Shown piece after piece: positions 25,471 through 39,000 of a DNA stretch of 64,000 bases. The DNA comes from Stenopsyche tienmushanensis. Lineage: Eukaryota; Arthropoda; Insecta; Trichoptera; Stenopsychidae. Numbering within the stretch: the stretch's first letter is position 1; the number at the start of each line of letters is the position of its first letter. The stretch is taken from the NCBI GenBank assembly GCA_008973525.1, contig WACJ01000403.1, positions 930,001-994,000 on the forward strand. The letters are read 5' to 3'. The notes below the pieces were generated by a model. The model searched no databases. It saw nothing but the letters and a program-made list of their open reading frames with translations, and had not been told where the DNA came from. Made by a program: the position numbers and the translations under genes.

Positions 25471-25546
25471 GGACGGAGCGTAGGTTTCGACGTAGCACAC
25501 CGGTGTCTGCTATGCTGGCCGGGGATTTACACAACTCTACAACAGA

Positions 25547-25660
25547 TTAACCTGTGAAGTGGGCGGAACGTATATATACGTCGAACGTAAACTGCATCGA
25601 AATTGGTTAGGACGTATATATACGTCCTCGAAATATGTGTTGAGCCCTAAAGCAGACGGG
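25547..25660. mobile_element. Partial second copy of the piggyBac-like element end
   Basis: From TTAACCTG it matches the reverse complement of about 22610-22724, including both palindromes (at about 25567 and 25614) and the phrase TTGAGCCCTAA. Confidence 0.75.
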
Positions 25661-25771
25661 ACTTTTTCAGAATTGATAGCTAAACACTCCAAACCATTTA
25701 CCGAAGGTGATTTCATCAAGGAATGCCTAATAAAAGCTACACTAATTCATTATCCGGAAAATTTGATTTAA
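25640..25771 (+). pseudogene. ZBED5/hAT-like fragment
   Basis: The plus frame ends LIAKHSKPFTEGDFIKECL then IKATLIHYPENL. This resembles the 'A...KPHT.GE' region of domesticated or active hAT (ZBED5-like) proteins. Only about 40 codons are recognisable. Confidence 0.4.
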
Positions 25772-27157
25772 CCGCCAATTAGAGTATTTAGATGAAAGCA
25801 AAATCATCTAGTTTCCACTTATGAAAGGAAATAAGTCTCCAGCCGGATCCAGCATAAACGATACTCACCTTGGGTCAGTGTTGATGTAGTTTTGAAGTTC
25901 AGTCTTATGTGATGAGAAGAGATCTCAAGTGTCAGGATGAAAACATTAAATTGTCCTTTTTTTATTTGTGTACCAGTAGCTAATTTATCTCTAGATGATA
26001 GATTGAAGAGCCTAAGAAAGTGTTCAAAGAATATGTTCATTCTGTGGAAAACACGATATCCTTAAATGTGACATGTAAAAATTGTGGATGAAATACGCGT
26101 ATCGACGGTCAAAGAATGGGTCCAAAAGACTTCAAATTTATATATGAAAAAAAATCTAAATTTCTATGAAAATTTGGCTCATGTTGGCCTTTGAGTTTGA
26201 AGACGGTTCTAGCATACATTATATAGACGTTTTGCGCATGCGCCGCGCCGCCTCTACTGTCTGTTTCTAGCGTAGCATAAAGCAAGCCTATTTTATTACA
26301 TATTACACAAAGCTTCATCTTTTAGCTATAAATTTTCATTTAAAATCGACTATTAAACTAAAAAGTGTAATTTCCACCACGCTAGACTAACGCATTAAAC
26401 GGGTTAAGCATGCAATTCACAAAAAGGATAGTTTATCATTGACTCATAAAAAGTAATTATTAAAACAATCTTCCTTCGTATTGCACAATATTGTTTAATC
26501 AATGATGCAAAGTTCAAGATGATTAATAAAAATGTAATGATAATATTTTTTTATCTAAAATAAATATTTTTACTACAAACAAATTCTGGTTTTTAATCTG
26601 AATTCACCAACGTTTTAGTTATGCTCACAAGGTTACCAAAATTAAAATATCTAAAAATAGTGACGGAATCTTTAAATAGTTTCGATACAACTGAAAACAG
26701 AAGATATTTTGCAAACATACGAAGCTTTGTCGCTCAGCTAGCAAGCTTTCTTATCTTGACAAATAACAATGGATTTAGCTTTAAGTACGGGGCGACAAAA
26801 TTCAACTCGTTCCTATAAGAAAAGAACGCCAAGAATTAATGTCGCATGACAGATTTCTTTCCTGATAACGAGAAAATATTGCTTAGATTTGCTTTGCTAT
26901 CATATGACACAATGCATTTATTTTAATTCCCCGAATCTTGCATATAAAAAAAAATGCTCGACAATATAACAACAACATAATCAACGAGTAATAAATCTAA
27001 AATTATTATAATGTCATCCGTAATATGATATGTCATACCATATGAAGGTCGAGAATATCAAGGTGAGGGATTTTTCATTATTTTTCCAGCGTATGAAGCA
27101 TTAAATTCATTATAAACCTTATCTTCCTATTTGGATAGGTCTAGAATAAACATAATA

Positions 27158-27240
27158 CAGTCAATCCTTCTATAGCGTCAAGATAGGGACCACACTATAG
27201 AAACAAAACGCTATAGAAAGTAAGGCATCCAAACAAAATG
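27158..27240. repeat. Solo end of the Tigger element found complete at 58464-59410
   Basis: CAGTCAATCCTTCTATAGCG, then GATAGGGACCAC and AACGCTATAGAAAGTAAGGC, matches 58464-58540 closely. Confidence 0.7.
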
Positions 27241-27364
27241 TTGATATAAATAAATTGGAATAATTGATTTTCGCCATTTAAAGGTTGATGGGTTAACCAT
27301 TTGGATGCAAAGCAACGTTTTACATATACATTTACATCAAAATTATATATCTAAGACACATATC

Positions 27365-27630
27365 TAATATATAAAATTTAATCTCTGTTTGTTCGTATGT
27401 ATGGATTGCGCGAGTGACATAGGCATGGTCTAATATATAAAAATCAATGTTTGTTTGTTCGTATTTGATGCGTTTCCATACCGTTCGTCCGATTACGATA
27501 AAACTTTGTCAACTTATTGTATACACTTGCGGAAATATCATAGGCATAGTAAAAATATTTTATGGGTGCACCATGTTGGCGCATATTGGTCTGCGAAATG
27601 AAGTTTGAGTTGCAGGGACGGGGAGAGAAA
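27365..27630. mobile_element. Helitron-like repeat, second copy
   Basis: Two 5'-end-like units stand in tandem (TCTAATATATAAAA at about 27363 and 27429), each followed by GTTTGTTCGTA. The sequence continues into AAAACTTTGTCAACTTATTG and GGTGCACCATGTTGGCGCAT, matching 12890-13070. The 3' CTAG end was not found. Confidence 0.55.
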
Positions 27631-28369
27631 GAGTTAAAAGTTATATTGCGCATTATTTTTTACAATTAATTAAAAATTCAAGTATTCAAAAGTACTTACA
27701 ATTTTTAAAATACATCTCCTGTTAGATCCTGAATTAAGAACAATCATCGTAGGTCAGTATTGAAAGTAGTCTTTGCGAAGAATATTTCCCCCGAAGTAAG
27801 AAAGATAGCAGCAGAGAAGATATGTCGAATAAGCAGAAGAAAACATTCAATTTCCCTTGTTTTTTTTTTTAATTAAAATATATAAAAAGTTTAAGTATTT
27901 TTACGACTCATCTAAACTCAATTATTTTGGTCCATGTTAACATTTGAGTTTGACATGCATATTGTAACATATCAGTAATCAGTATTTTTTTCACAACATG
28001 TCAAAATCCTGGTTCTTTTATAGCTCGTCGATCTTCAGCTCTTTTTGCTCCCTTATAATAGAACAATGTCACACAGCAATTTGAAATTGAATTAGAAAAT
28101 CCCCGAAACATCCACCATATTATAGCAGTTCTGCGTGTTTTTTGTTTATGTCCCATTTAGCAATGTGTTGATAGTAATATAGTGATGGAGACTATATTGA
28201 TGCCTGAACCACACCATTCTTCTCGGAATAACTGTTGCTTCAGGGCGTAAATTTCAAATAAAGTAGCTTTCCTGCCGCATCCTGTATTAGCCTTAAGTCA
28301 TTTTTTTCCCTCTGTGTTATCTTCCATGAGACACTCTTGGTTTGATCCCAGGGTAGTGTCAGATTCTTA

Positions 28370-29165
28370 CTGACTAAACCCCTCGCTTGTTCTTCTCTGT
28401 CTTCCTGCTATTGTTTATCACATTGCTTCAGGAGGGCAAGTAGTCTGGCCTTAAGTAGTTGGCCCTATTGTAGTATTGGAGAGCCGCTCTGCATCTCTTT
28501 TTCTCACTGCCTTCTTTGGCGCTCATGATTTCTTCGACGAAATCTCTCCAAAGGTCCCAGTTTTTCTTGCTCACCATCATGCTGTGGACCATGTTTTCAG
28601 CGTTGAGCTTGACTATTCCGAGTATTTGTTTCAACGTGTTTCTCTGGAGTGTCCAAGCCTCACAATCATTGATGGTGTGTTCTGCATCATCGACTTCCGC
28701 TTGGCAGTGGTGGCACGCCGCGGATGCTTCTTTGCCGATTCGCTTCAGGGACGCACTAAAACATCCATGTCCAGTGAGGACCTGGGTCAAGGGGTAGGTC
28801 ATTTCTCTGTGTTTTTGGGCCCTCCACCGTCTTACGACAGGGATAAGTCGGTGGGTCCATCTTCCTTTGCTGGACTGATCCCATCTCTGCTGCCAGGCTT
28901 CCTTCAGTTTCTGGTCATGCTCGTTGTGGTTTTTGAGATCTTCGAAGTCCAAGGCTCTCTTCTTTGCTTGTCCAGCAGGGGGATTCCAAGGATCACGAGC
29001 GCCGCTTCTTTAGATACTGTTCTGTATGCTGTGGTGACTCGGAGCACTCCCTGCCGTTGGACCCTTGCCAGCTTCTTTCTGTAGCTCTCATGTCTGAGCA
29101 ACTGAATGTCATCCTTAGGTTTTGTCCATGTGTTTACGTGCCAAAAGTAAAAACGAATCATTTTT
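28370..29165 (-). mobile_element. R1-like non-LTR retrotransposon 3' end, copy 2
   Basis: Two overlapping minus frames cover the C-terminal part of ORF2. The frame at 28904-29161 includes LRVTTAYRTVSKEAALVILG. The frame at 28428-28952 includes GRWTHRLIPVVRRW, LTGHGCFSASLKRIGKE and CHHCQAEVDDAEHTINDCEA. These are hallmark residues of the R1 clade C-terminus. One frame change separates the two parts. The 5' portion, with reverse transcriptase and endonuclease, is absent. It is better preserved than copy 1 at 8780-9500. Confidence 0.85.
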
Positions 29166-30019
29166 GCATTTTATCACACTGGTACACGCACCACAGATTG
29201 AAAACCGCTGTTGTGTTTAAATATATCGACGCAGTAAACTCCTATGTAGACACTGTTGAAATTTCGTTTCAATCTATCGACTGGTATACTATATTAATTT
29301 TACGAAAGAGTTTCATGAATTTCTTGCGACTCACCCGGACTGTAAAGTGTTAAATTTGTAACACCTCTTTCAATTTTCATAATTCTAATTGTGATAAACG
29401 ATCAGTATGCTGAATTAAAACTTAAATGACGTTCGTCTCTTAAACGCAATCGTGCAACACTTCCTAAATTAGTCAATATACGTAATTGACTTTATAAAAT
29501 TCATAAAATTAACGTGTTTTCACTCTGACTACGTGTCAACATTACACGTATGCCTACGATTAGATCATTATACGTCTGAGAGCTTTTTTAAATGTGTGTG
29601 TACACAGATTGTACATTATAAATGGCTTAATCATCGTGGTTTATTGGCGACATTCAACTTTTGTTATCCAATTTATTTTGGCAGTAACGAAGAGTGAATA
29701 AATCAATTCATCCTTTTCAATTAAAACTGACTGCCTTCACAATGTAAACCACAAATGACTCCGTTTAAACACAAGAGACTCGTCGCTACAATTTGCAGAC
29801 TTGCCATACGATGATGAATCGAATACAAAAGGCGAAATAAATAAGGATAAAGATCGACATAATATTGCAGAAGATTTAAGGACATTTTAGAAATATAAAT
29901 GATCGAGGATACGTTTCGACTATAAGCTATCATCAGCGCTTTGCGACATTTACTAAATAAATGCTTCGATGTATTCTTATTTTTAATCAATTTAATCTAA
30001 TTCCTTAATCTTACTGGAC

Positions 30020-30422
30020 GTTCCAGTTCCTCACAGGGCACTGGCGGTTTAGGGCTTCATTTTTCAGGTTTAGACTTTCCCCGATTTCGGAGTGTCCGTG
30101 TGGAGATCCGGTCATGGACGCAAACCACTTTCTGTGGACATGCCCGGGCATGGCGTCCGATCGCGAACTACTCATTCGAAGCGTCAACGGTCTGAAAGGC
30201 GGACCGATTGAACACACAAACCTTGTGGCCACTCTCTCATCTCTTAGGGCATTTAGGGCTTTTTGCTTAAGTTATGGGGAGAAATACATCCCCGGAGTTT
30301 TCTACGATCTTCATGATCACGAAAGCCCCCCCACAGAGGCTTATTTACATAGATGGTTCACTCCAAATGAGGTCGTGAGCGAGATTGGATTTCCCCTCGC
30401 CCATAAAACTTATATATCTTAA
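30020..30422 (+). mobile_element. Non-LTR retrotransposon ORF2 C-terminus
   Basis: Reading CPCGDPVMDANHFLWTCPGM (about 30092-30151), the frame shows the C-x-C...H...C knuckle at the end of non-LTR ORF2 proteins. It then runs to a stop near 30422 through LVATLSSLRAFRAFCLSYGE. No reverse transcriptase domain is attached. It differs from the R1-like tails at 8.8 and 28.4 kb. Confidence 0.6.
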
Positions 30423-30429
30423 TTTACAA

Positions 30430-31500
30430 TATAAATGTATATATCTAAGCTAGTTTTTTTTACTGTTTTAATTTACAAAATCGAACTAGGTTCTCCCCCG
30501 TGCTCAGAGCGCTCAGAATATTCATCGATTATCTTGAAAAAGAATGAACAATCCAATGGTCAAATGAAAATATTTTTTTGAAATTAATCCAAAGACATTA
30601 TCTTATGATTTTTATGTTCATGGGTTTTGTCATCGTTTTGGCGTTATATTTGTGCATTTATTTTGCAAAAGCAAACAAAAGTGAGCTTTAGTGGTTACTA
30701 AGGTTCAAATTATTGCCTCTTCAGGAGAACTTCGTTCTCGCATACTCATTTTAATTCTTTAAGATTACTTTTAGATAGAATAATAGCTTTAGAGTTTTAT
30801 GTAAAAATATAATAATTAACCATTACAAATCATTTATTTCTTTGCTTATTTTCAATGCTAGAACTTTTCTACTTAACAATGCATCATGATTTGTGCTGGA
30901 ATATTAAAACGAACCAAAGAAAAGCTAAATAGTTCAGTAAACATAAATGGTTCGAAAATATATTTTTACTTTTTTAAATTTAAAATGGCAAAATCTGCCA
31001 AAATAAGTATGGCGATTCGTTCTTTTATTGCTAAAATAAGTTTTATATCATTACAAGATACGAGGGGGCTGAAATTTTGAAGGACAGGAAAAGACCGGAC
31101 CGCCAAAAATCAACTAGGAATGCCTAGGAAAATTTCATTGTATCATCATCCCATTTTGTCGTATATGTCTAAAGTGAAAATTTGTTCAAAGAAAGACTGG
31201 GTATTTATTGTAAATCTACGGAAAATAAAATAAAAAATGTTACTTAAAAATACTTAAAGAAAATATAGTACCTTCAGATCTTTGAATGTTAGGGTTTTTC
31301 ACATTCTAGCAAAATAAAGACTTCAGATTTGTATTATTTTTATTTTTATTATTTTTTTTTAATATAAAAAATACGATTCGATATTTAAATAAAAAAGAAT
31401 TGGCCTCCAAAATTCCCAGACATGTTTTCAATGTTATGGAATGAAATCGATCGAAAAGTGAAAAGTCGTTTAGCTACTTTTGCCAGTATGCTCTGGAATA
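30430..31500. other. AT-rich intergenic, no feature
   Basis: No coding frame, repeat or element end that I can support was seen here. Confidence 0.5.
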
Positions 31501-31513
31501 ACCAATAAGACTA

Positions 31514-32078
31514 CAGCAGACCCGCAGTAATCCGGCCCCAGTCTAATCCGGCGGTCCTTGTAGACCGACATCCCAATATAAATATAGTACATATGTACGG
31601 TAGTTTCGTCAATGTAAAAAATGCAAAAATGGGATTCTGGATCGCTTAAATCGCAATTAATCTTTTTGTAAATTGGCAAGTGAGTACAGCGTAGGACGAT
31701 CCACAATTTATGATACAAAAAAGAACCGCGAAAACATTGAAAAATTCGCCTCCACCGTTGATTGTGAACCAGACAAGAGGCAAACTTTTAAGAAAGCTAA
31801 ACATCTAGAGGTGGAAGAAACTTTGCATATGTTAAAACGCTTCAAAAATCATTATGGAATACGTTTGATGACGTAACAGGTTCTTGTTTTTATAACTGCT
31901 ATGCTCATTGTGTTTATGACGTTAATTCTATAATAGGAAACCTTGTATTATCTATGTATAGCATATTATTTTCATATTTTTTCGGATTACGAGCACTCCT
32001 TTCCAAAATCCGAACTACAAAGGGTCGGGGGCAATACTCTATAGTCCGACAAGTTGTCGGATTACCGCGGGTCTACGG
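31514..32078 (+). mobile_element. Tigger/pogo-type element, copy 1 (internally deleted)
   Basis: Ends CAGCAGACCCGCAGTAATCC and CCGTAGACCCGCGGTAATCC (reverse complement of the right end) are flanked by TA. The plus frame near 31673-31876 reads ASEYSVGRSTIYDTKKNREN, then IEKFASTVD and PDKRQTFKKAKHLEVEE. This is the CENP-B-like N-terminal DNA-binding region of Tigger/jerky transposases. The DDE domain is missing. Confidence 0.85.
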
Positions 32079-33072
32079 TAGTCGGGAATGTAGATTGTTC
32101 CTCTAGTGGTAGAAAAGGGTTGTTCATTCAAATACTTACTATGCATTTTTCAATTGATGTGAAAATAAACAAATTTTATCACGGACCGACACTGGTAAAT
32201 AAATTATATAAGAAGATTTATCATCTTCCAGGAGCATTCTTCTTATCAGAGTCTAGCCAGTTAAGACCACAGGTTCATTCGGATGGTCGTGTCTTTCGAA
32301 ATTGTACGTGTGACAATCTCAAACTCTATTTTACAAATGTCAAGGTTATAATATCTTCGAAATGATATAATTTGACCATTACTTTAATTAAGATAACGGA
32401 AGTCAAAGTTTTGAAGATGAACGATGACCGATAAACAAATGTATCGAGCGAATTTTTGGCAAATTTAAAATACATCTGTGCCAGTGTATATCATTCAAAA
32501 ACAATCTGTTTCGTGATAATTGGAAGTTTTAAAATATTAAAATAACTAAACGCCCATTTTACACTCAAATCTATTAGCAAAATATGGATTTTGGTCATAA
32601 AAAAACAGTGTTGGATTAATGCTTCTAAATTTTGTTCAAGCCTAAAACAAATCAGCTATAAATTACACATTTTCATAGAATTTTATCTGAAGATCTAAAA
32701 GATTTGATCTAAAAGGGGTTTTGATTTCATTTTTAATTTTTACAATGTTTTCTCTAAAAATTTCAATTAATAAGTAAATACTCCCAGCACACAAAGATCA
32801 TATGCATCATTAAATAGTATTATTTTTTAAGTACTTATAATATTTATTCATACATAAATCGATAAATATTATTCCTTTCAAGAGATTTTTTTTAAATAAT
32901 TACACCAATTTCATATCGACTCGAATAAATCAACGTGTAAATTGCCATTTTTTCAGACCCCACTGATAAGACTATAGCCCATTATGTTTTTAATCAGTAT
33001 TTGATATTACCAAGAATCCATATATATATAGATATATATATAACAAATAAAATTAAAAGTTAAATAACAAAG

Positions 33073-36000
33073 ATGGATATATCCAAAATAGCCACATTCT
33101 TTTTATTAGGTATGGTATAAAGCTATATTTTTAATTATCATACGTACATCACCAAATTCCATTGACGTCGTCTTAAAAATGCGTATATGTTTATGTTCTT
33201 CCAGTGATAATAGGCTTTGTAAATACAAAATTAGTGCTCTTTCCGGAGCCAGGCACATATGTATACTCATTCATAGCGACTGTTTCAACCGGAACTGTTC
33301 TACCGAAAGAATTAATTTCATCGTACAGCCTTAAAGGAGTGCTTAGAGTGCAAAGTGTACAAGCACCGTATGCATTTATTTTTAAATTATCCTCGTTGAA
33401 GGTATGGCGTTAACTCGTATGGTCGAATTTATAAAAAATATTTTGATTTCAAATTCGTTTCGTTATTTTCAGCACACTTTATTAAATGGTCAAGTAGTTC
33501 ATCACGCCGATGAAAATTATAAAAGTTTAAGTTCACAGGCAAAAATTTTAGAAAGACCTTACCTAGTCAGATATTTAAACGAAGGCATCGTGGAAGCACT
33601 CAATTTTACAAAAGAAGAACCACTTTGGTCAAGGAATATAAAAAAGGCAATCACTGCCAATTTACAAATGCAGCTCGTTGAAAGACCTTTTCTTGGCGCT
33701 TATAAACACAACGAAGTAAATCTATCATATCGACGTGAAGTATCTTGTTGAAGCATATTTGATAATGTAAAAAAATTTCAGCCGTGCATTCATGGTATAT
33801 GCTCCGTGGAATATAGTTCTACGGATGGAGCAAAAATAAGAAAGTCTAACAGTATTCCTACTTCATTACCGTCAGCTACGCACGATCTATGGGTGAACGT
33901 TATGCCTAATCTTTGCACGAAAAACACAAAGGTATCATTTTACATACGCGTCTTTTTAATACATTTAAAATTATGTTTATTACATGTTCGTTTTCATATA
34001 TCTTAGAATCCCTTAGTTGGAACATCGAATCGATGGTATACTGTTGATAATAAAGGTTTATTAAATCTACAATCTGATGGAGATATCCAGGTTCATTACC
34101 ATCATCATATATTTCGTTCCTTTACCAAGTAATTTATACACTTTTTAATTTGGATTTATGTACAAAATAACATTAAGATAATCAAATAAAATGTTTTTTA
34201 TGTTTTTAGTATTACTTTGGTTAGAATAAAGGCTAATAAAGATTTGGCAGACCCTAAGGAATCATTTCCTATACAAACTGGTGTAGCATATCAATCTCCT
34301 AATAGAAGTGAACCCACTGGAGGACGATCACCGATGGATCCATCCAGACAATTAGAATACTTGGAAGAAATACTTGGGAGATTAGCGGATGGTTTGGAGG
34401 CAGCTGGATTCACCGATACTCTGCTAAAAGATAAATTACCATTAAATTTACAAAAGTATGTCAAACGCTTAAAAATATTGGAAAATACGCTATTTTTACG
34501 ATTAAAAATATTTTAATTTACAGAATAATGTCGACACTATCGTATGAAACACTCACGTTAGCGTATGAAGAGCTCGAGCTAGGAACTAGCTACAAGTGGG
34601 AAACAATGAAAAACATATTTTTGGAAGTTTTACCACAAGCCAAATCGAAAGCATCGATATTACTCGTTCGTGATTTAATCGTCAATAAAAAAATATACGA
34701 TGAAACGACCATATTACATTTACTTAGAAAGATGCCATTCAATATAGCCGATATAAGCGAGGTATAATCTTAAAAAAAAGTAGCTTAAATAGTCACTTTT
34801 ATATTCAAAACTCAAACAATTTCAGGACTTGCTCAAAGATATGGAGCCGTTGTTGAAATTAAACTTGGATTACTCGAAGGACATCCGGCATACTGCTATC
34901 CTATCGTTTTCGACGCTCGTTTTCAAAGCGTTCATCAACGGAGCATGTTCAAATGACCTATTTGAAAATTACGTCCAAATGTATTTTTCAAGATACAGTG
35001 GTGAGCGCTCTTCGGATCATTTTATTCTATCGACGTTGCCCAAATTATAATAACAGGCAGACGGGAGCCAATTTAATGATTATTTATTAAATACATTTTA
35101 GAGAGCCCGGATTATATAGACCGACTGGTTTGGTTATCCGGTCTGTCGAATCTTCAATTGGAACACGTCACCACGTATTTGGCCCCAATTATATCCGGAA
35201 AAATGGGTCACTCTCCTAACGAAAGATTTCTCGCCGTATGGGCGACAATGCCGCTAGCACACCTCTATCCTACAGAAGTATATTTATATTATTTAAATGC
35301 ATAATTAAGATCTTTTACGTTAGTAATAAAAATATATACATAGGTACACAATATATACTGGCCGATATTACATAATGAAACGGAGCCGCTTGAAATGCGC
35401 GTTGCTGCAGTTACAATGTTGGTCCTCGGCGAGCCTTCTGCGCATCGTTTGCTTTCGTTATATTGGTATATTGCTTCTCAATCGAGCGATCATCTCACGA
35501 ATTATTTTTATACGACGATCAAAAGCTTAGAATCAACGACGTTCGATTGTTATAAGCATATGTGAGTTTACGTCTAATGCTATAGTCATTTATTGAAGAA
35601 TTTATAAAACTATCTTCTATATATATTATGTAAATATATTTTTAGAGCTAAAGTGGCATCGTACCTGAGTAAAATGATAAAAAAGCCAATAAACCAAACG
35701 AAATTATGGGCGACGGGAAATCATCTGTTTGATTTTGCTGATGCCGGACGCGATTTTGGTTTCATGTTTCAATCTGTGCTTATTGCCAATCCATTGACGG
35801 GACTTCCGGATATTTTTTATGGAACGTTAATATCTCACAACGCCGGTCTAATCGTACAGGATTATGCCGTAAATTAAATATATTTAATCAATTCTAACGT
35901 AAGATAATAATCGACTAAGAATTTAATTCATACACATGTTTAATAGATATATATAAAAATGCAAGGCGTCGTTAACAATTTTCTCGGCAAAATCTACAAT

Positions 36001-39000
36001 ATGAATGCAGATTCACTACGCATACCAGAGTTGATTGCTGCTCTTCAACAACTGAAAGTACAACCCCAGCCGATACAACCAGTGCACTTTGAACTGTTGC
36101 TTAAATATCAAGGCAAAATAATTTATGCATTGCATATCAATCAAACTACGTTCAACAAATGGACCGAAGGAGATAGTAAGTATATAATAATCCAAACCAA
36201 ATATTTAATAATTAAGTTTTATACTTAAACGTCGTTTTATTATTTCAGTAAAAAAGACCATAGATAGTATACTTCAAGCGGAAAGTCATATTAATCAGCA
36301 GATTCTTATATATCCGACCATAATGAAAAGTTCTCTACCGTCAGAATTAGGTAACGCTGAGTATCTATGTTTTCTAACGAGCTTGATGAAGTTCAATGCA
36401 ATATAAATACCATTCCAATTCACTTTCATTCATCTCCAGTTTGATCAATTTACATCTATTGTGAGGAAACAACAAATCTATTGTTGTAGTTTTCCATTGT
36501 CTTTATAAACCATTCACATTCCCTATTGAGACGATTGTGAAAGCACCTTTTGATCTATTTATCCAAGCATTTATAATGAAATGCGAACACGAGATGGATG
36601 TAATCCTTCCCTATGAATGGACATTGAATAGTCCTGCAATAGATTGCTTGTGGCTGCACTATGATGATGAAGACTTTTATCGTCCTTTTTTATTCCCTCC
36701 TCTTTCCTAGATACTAATCAATTGCTCGGTCATTATAAATTGTAACACAAATTAAATTTTCACTATAGGGACTCCAATTATCACAGACACTATATTATCC
36801 ACATTAACGTCTATTAGAGGAAATTTAACATATTCCATGAAAAACGAGGAACTCACCAGGAAAAATGATGTTCATCTAAGGTAATCTGTCATGAAAAACA
36901 TAATCTCAACTGCTTTTCCGCATGTTTTATATCGATTCTATATAATAAAGCTGATATTAATTATTTTAGAACAGTCCACATTGGCTTTAATAGGCTTGGG
37001 AGCCTATAATCCAATCGCGGATACTTATCACATAGGAGAAGTTGCGCAGGTATCCGATGCTTATTTCCCAGCTAATTTTACCGTAGGTCTATCACTCATC
37101 GGTAGAAAGCTCAGGTATATATGAATTTACATCGTATTAAAAATTTATGGCATATATACATTGAGCGTCGGCCAATTATCTTCTTTCAAAGAACAACGTG
37201 GTTAAATCCAGGCAACGGTCAATTACCCGGATTTGTCGCATATTCAGGCGCCAGAGTTGCAGTCGTTTCGCACGATGATATCGGATTCAACAGCTATTGT
37301 CCTGGATGCCAACAAGAAATGTTCACCAGCGGTGATAAATTAATAATGGTACTCGTCACATCTAAATGAAATCGATATTAATATTTATTAAGTTGTAACT
37401 GATCGTTATGTACACAGTCTCATCTACCCGGGATCGAATTCGAATGCAACGGCCCGACGTCTCCCACGGAACTCCTCTGGCAAATTTTAACGTCGCACAA
37501 ATCAAATGCAAAGTATATTTGTTTATGCGTTATTCAATTTTTAACGTTGCACGTTTTGGTGTTAAATTAATTTTAATTGTGTTCATGAATATTTTAATTT
37601 CAGTGTATTCCCAGTCGCTAAGCCATTGCTCATATTATTGCATACTATGGCGTTGGGCGGTAATACCGGCTGACGGACCGTGCAAATTGGCCGTGTCGAC
37701 GACTAACTATCCTAACATACCTCATAAGATCGACGGTGAAATTGCATTTATACCAAATACGGACAATCCAGATAAGCTACAATTCAAAATATGGGTCGTT
37801 ACGAGGTACGATAAAAAAGATTATGTAAATCTTGTTCGACTTACCAATATATAGTAGACCTGCGGTAATCTAATAAACGTTTTGCAAGGCAATGTCGGTC
37901 TGTCTAATTTGTCGGACTATCAAATACTGCACCCGAATTCTTGTAGGCAGGATTTTTTTTGGAAAGGAGTGCTTGTAATCTGAAAAATTATGATATATAC
38001 ATAGATAATACAAGGTTTCATATCATAGAATTAATATCTTTAACACAACAGCCATAGCAATTATAATAAATAAATACTCATTACCGTCATCAAAAGTATT
38101 CCAGACAATTTTTAAAGCATTTTAACTATCCTTTGCTAGCTACAAAGTCTTCTTTATTATCACATTGTAAAACAACTTTTTCCATCTCTGGATGTTTAGC
38201 TTTCTTGAAAGTTTGCCTCTTATCAGGTCCTTTTTTTATCATAATATGTGAATCATCTTACGCTGTACTCACTTGCAAACTTACAAAATGATTCATTACA
38301 ATTTAAGTAGTCCAGAATCACACGTTTTGCATTTTTTACATTGACAATGCTTTACCGTACATATGTACTATACTTGTATTGGGATGTCGGACTACAGACG
38401 ACGCCGAATTAGACTGGGGCCAGATTATTGCGGGTCTACTGCATTGGTCTTCATGATTAAATATTCAAATGGTCACATTATTTTCTATGTTAAAAGGAGT
38501 GACGATAAAAAAAATCAAATACTGTCATCTTTCAATACTACAACTTCTATCGAATACAACGATAATAAAATTAAAATGGCAGTAAAAGCAATCGGTAAAA
38601 ATTCACCAGCTACGAATGAATGGAAGGTATCATATATTGTATTAATGATGTACACATTTTTGTTAAGGAAATTCAATAAATATATGTTCATATCGTAGGT
38701 TTGCCTCGATGTTGAAGAAAAATATAATAAAGATACCGAAATACAAGATTTAGATATGAGGGATAGACTTACTTCGGGACACGTTGTTATGGCTGTCGGA
38801 CCGTTAGTCAATAAGTGTCCCACCAATGGAACTGTGATATCCATCTATTTAAAGCCGAATTATTCAAATCGTACCGTAGGCCAATATGACATTCAATTGA
38901 AGATTAAAAATGTAATGTACAAAATGGACATTAGCAATCAGCACTTTGGCGGACATGTCCGGATTATGCAGTCATTTTTCATGCCGAAAATGACTGCGCA

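Noticed and set aside
22065..25660. Repeated palindromes as a CRISPR-like array
   Set aside because: The spacing is irregular, the copies belong to transposon ends and the DNA is from an animal.
28476..29353. Long plus-strand open frames (202 and 129 codons)
   Set aside because: They are mirror frames of the R1-like ORF2 tail on the minus strand, which carries the recognisable motifs.
33740..33781. Selenocysteine reading of the TGA in the vitellogenin-like gene
   Set aside because: The family is not known to contain selenocysteine, and a GT-AG interval around the TGA offers a simpler explanation.
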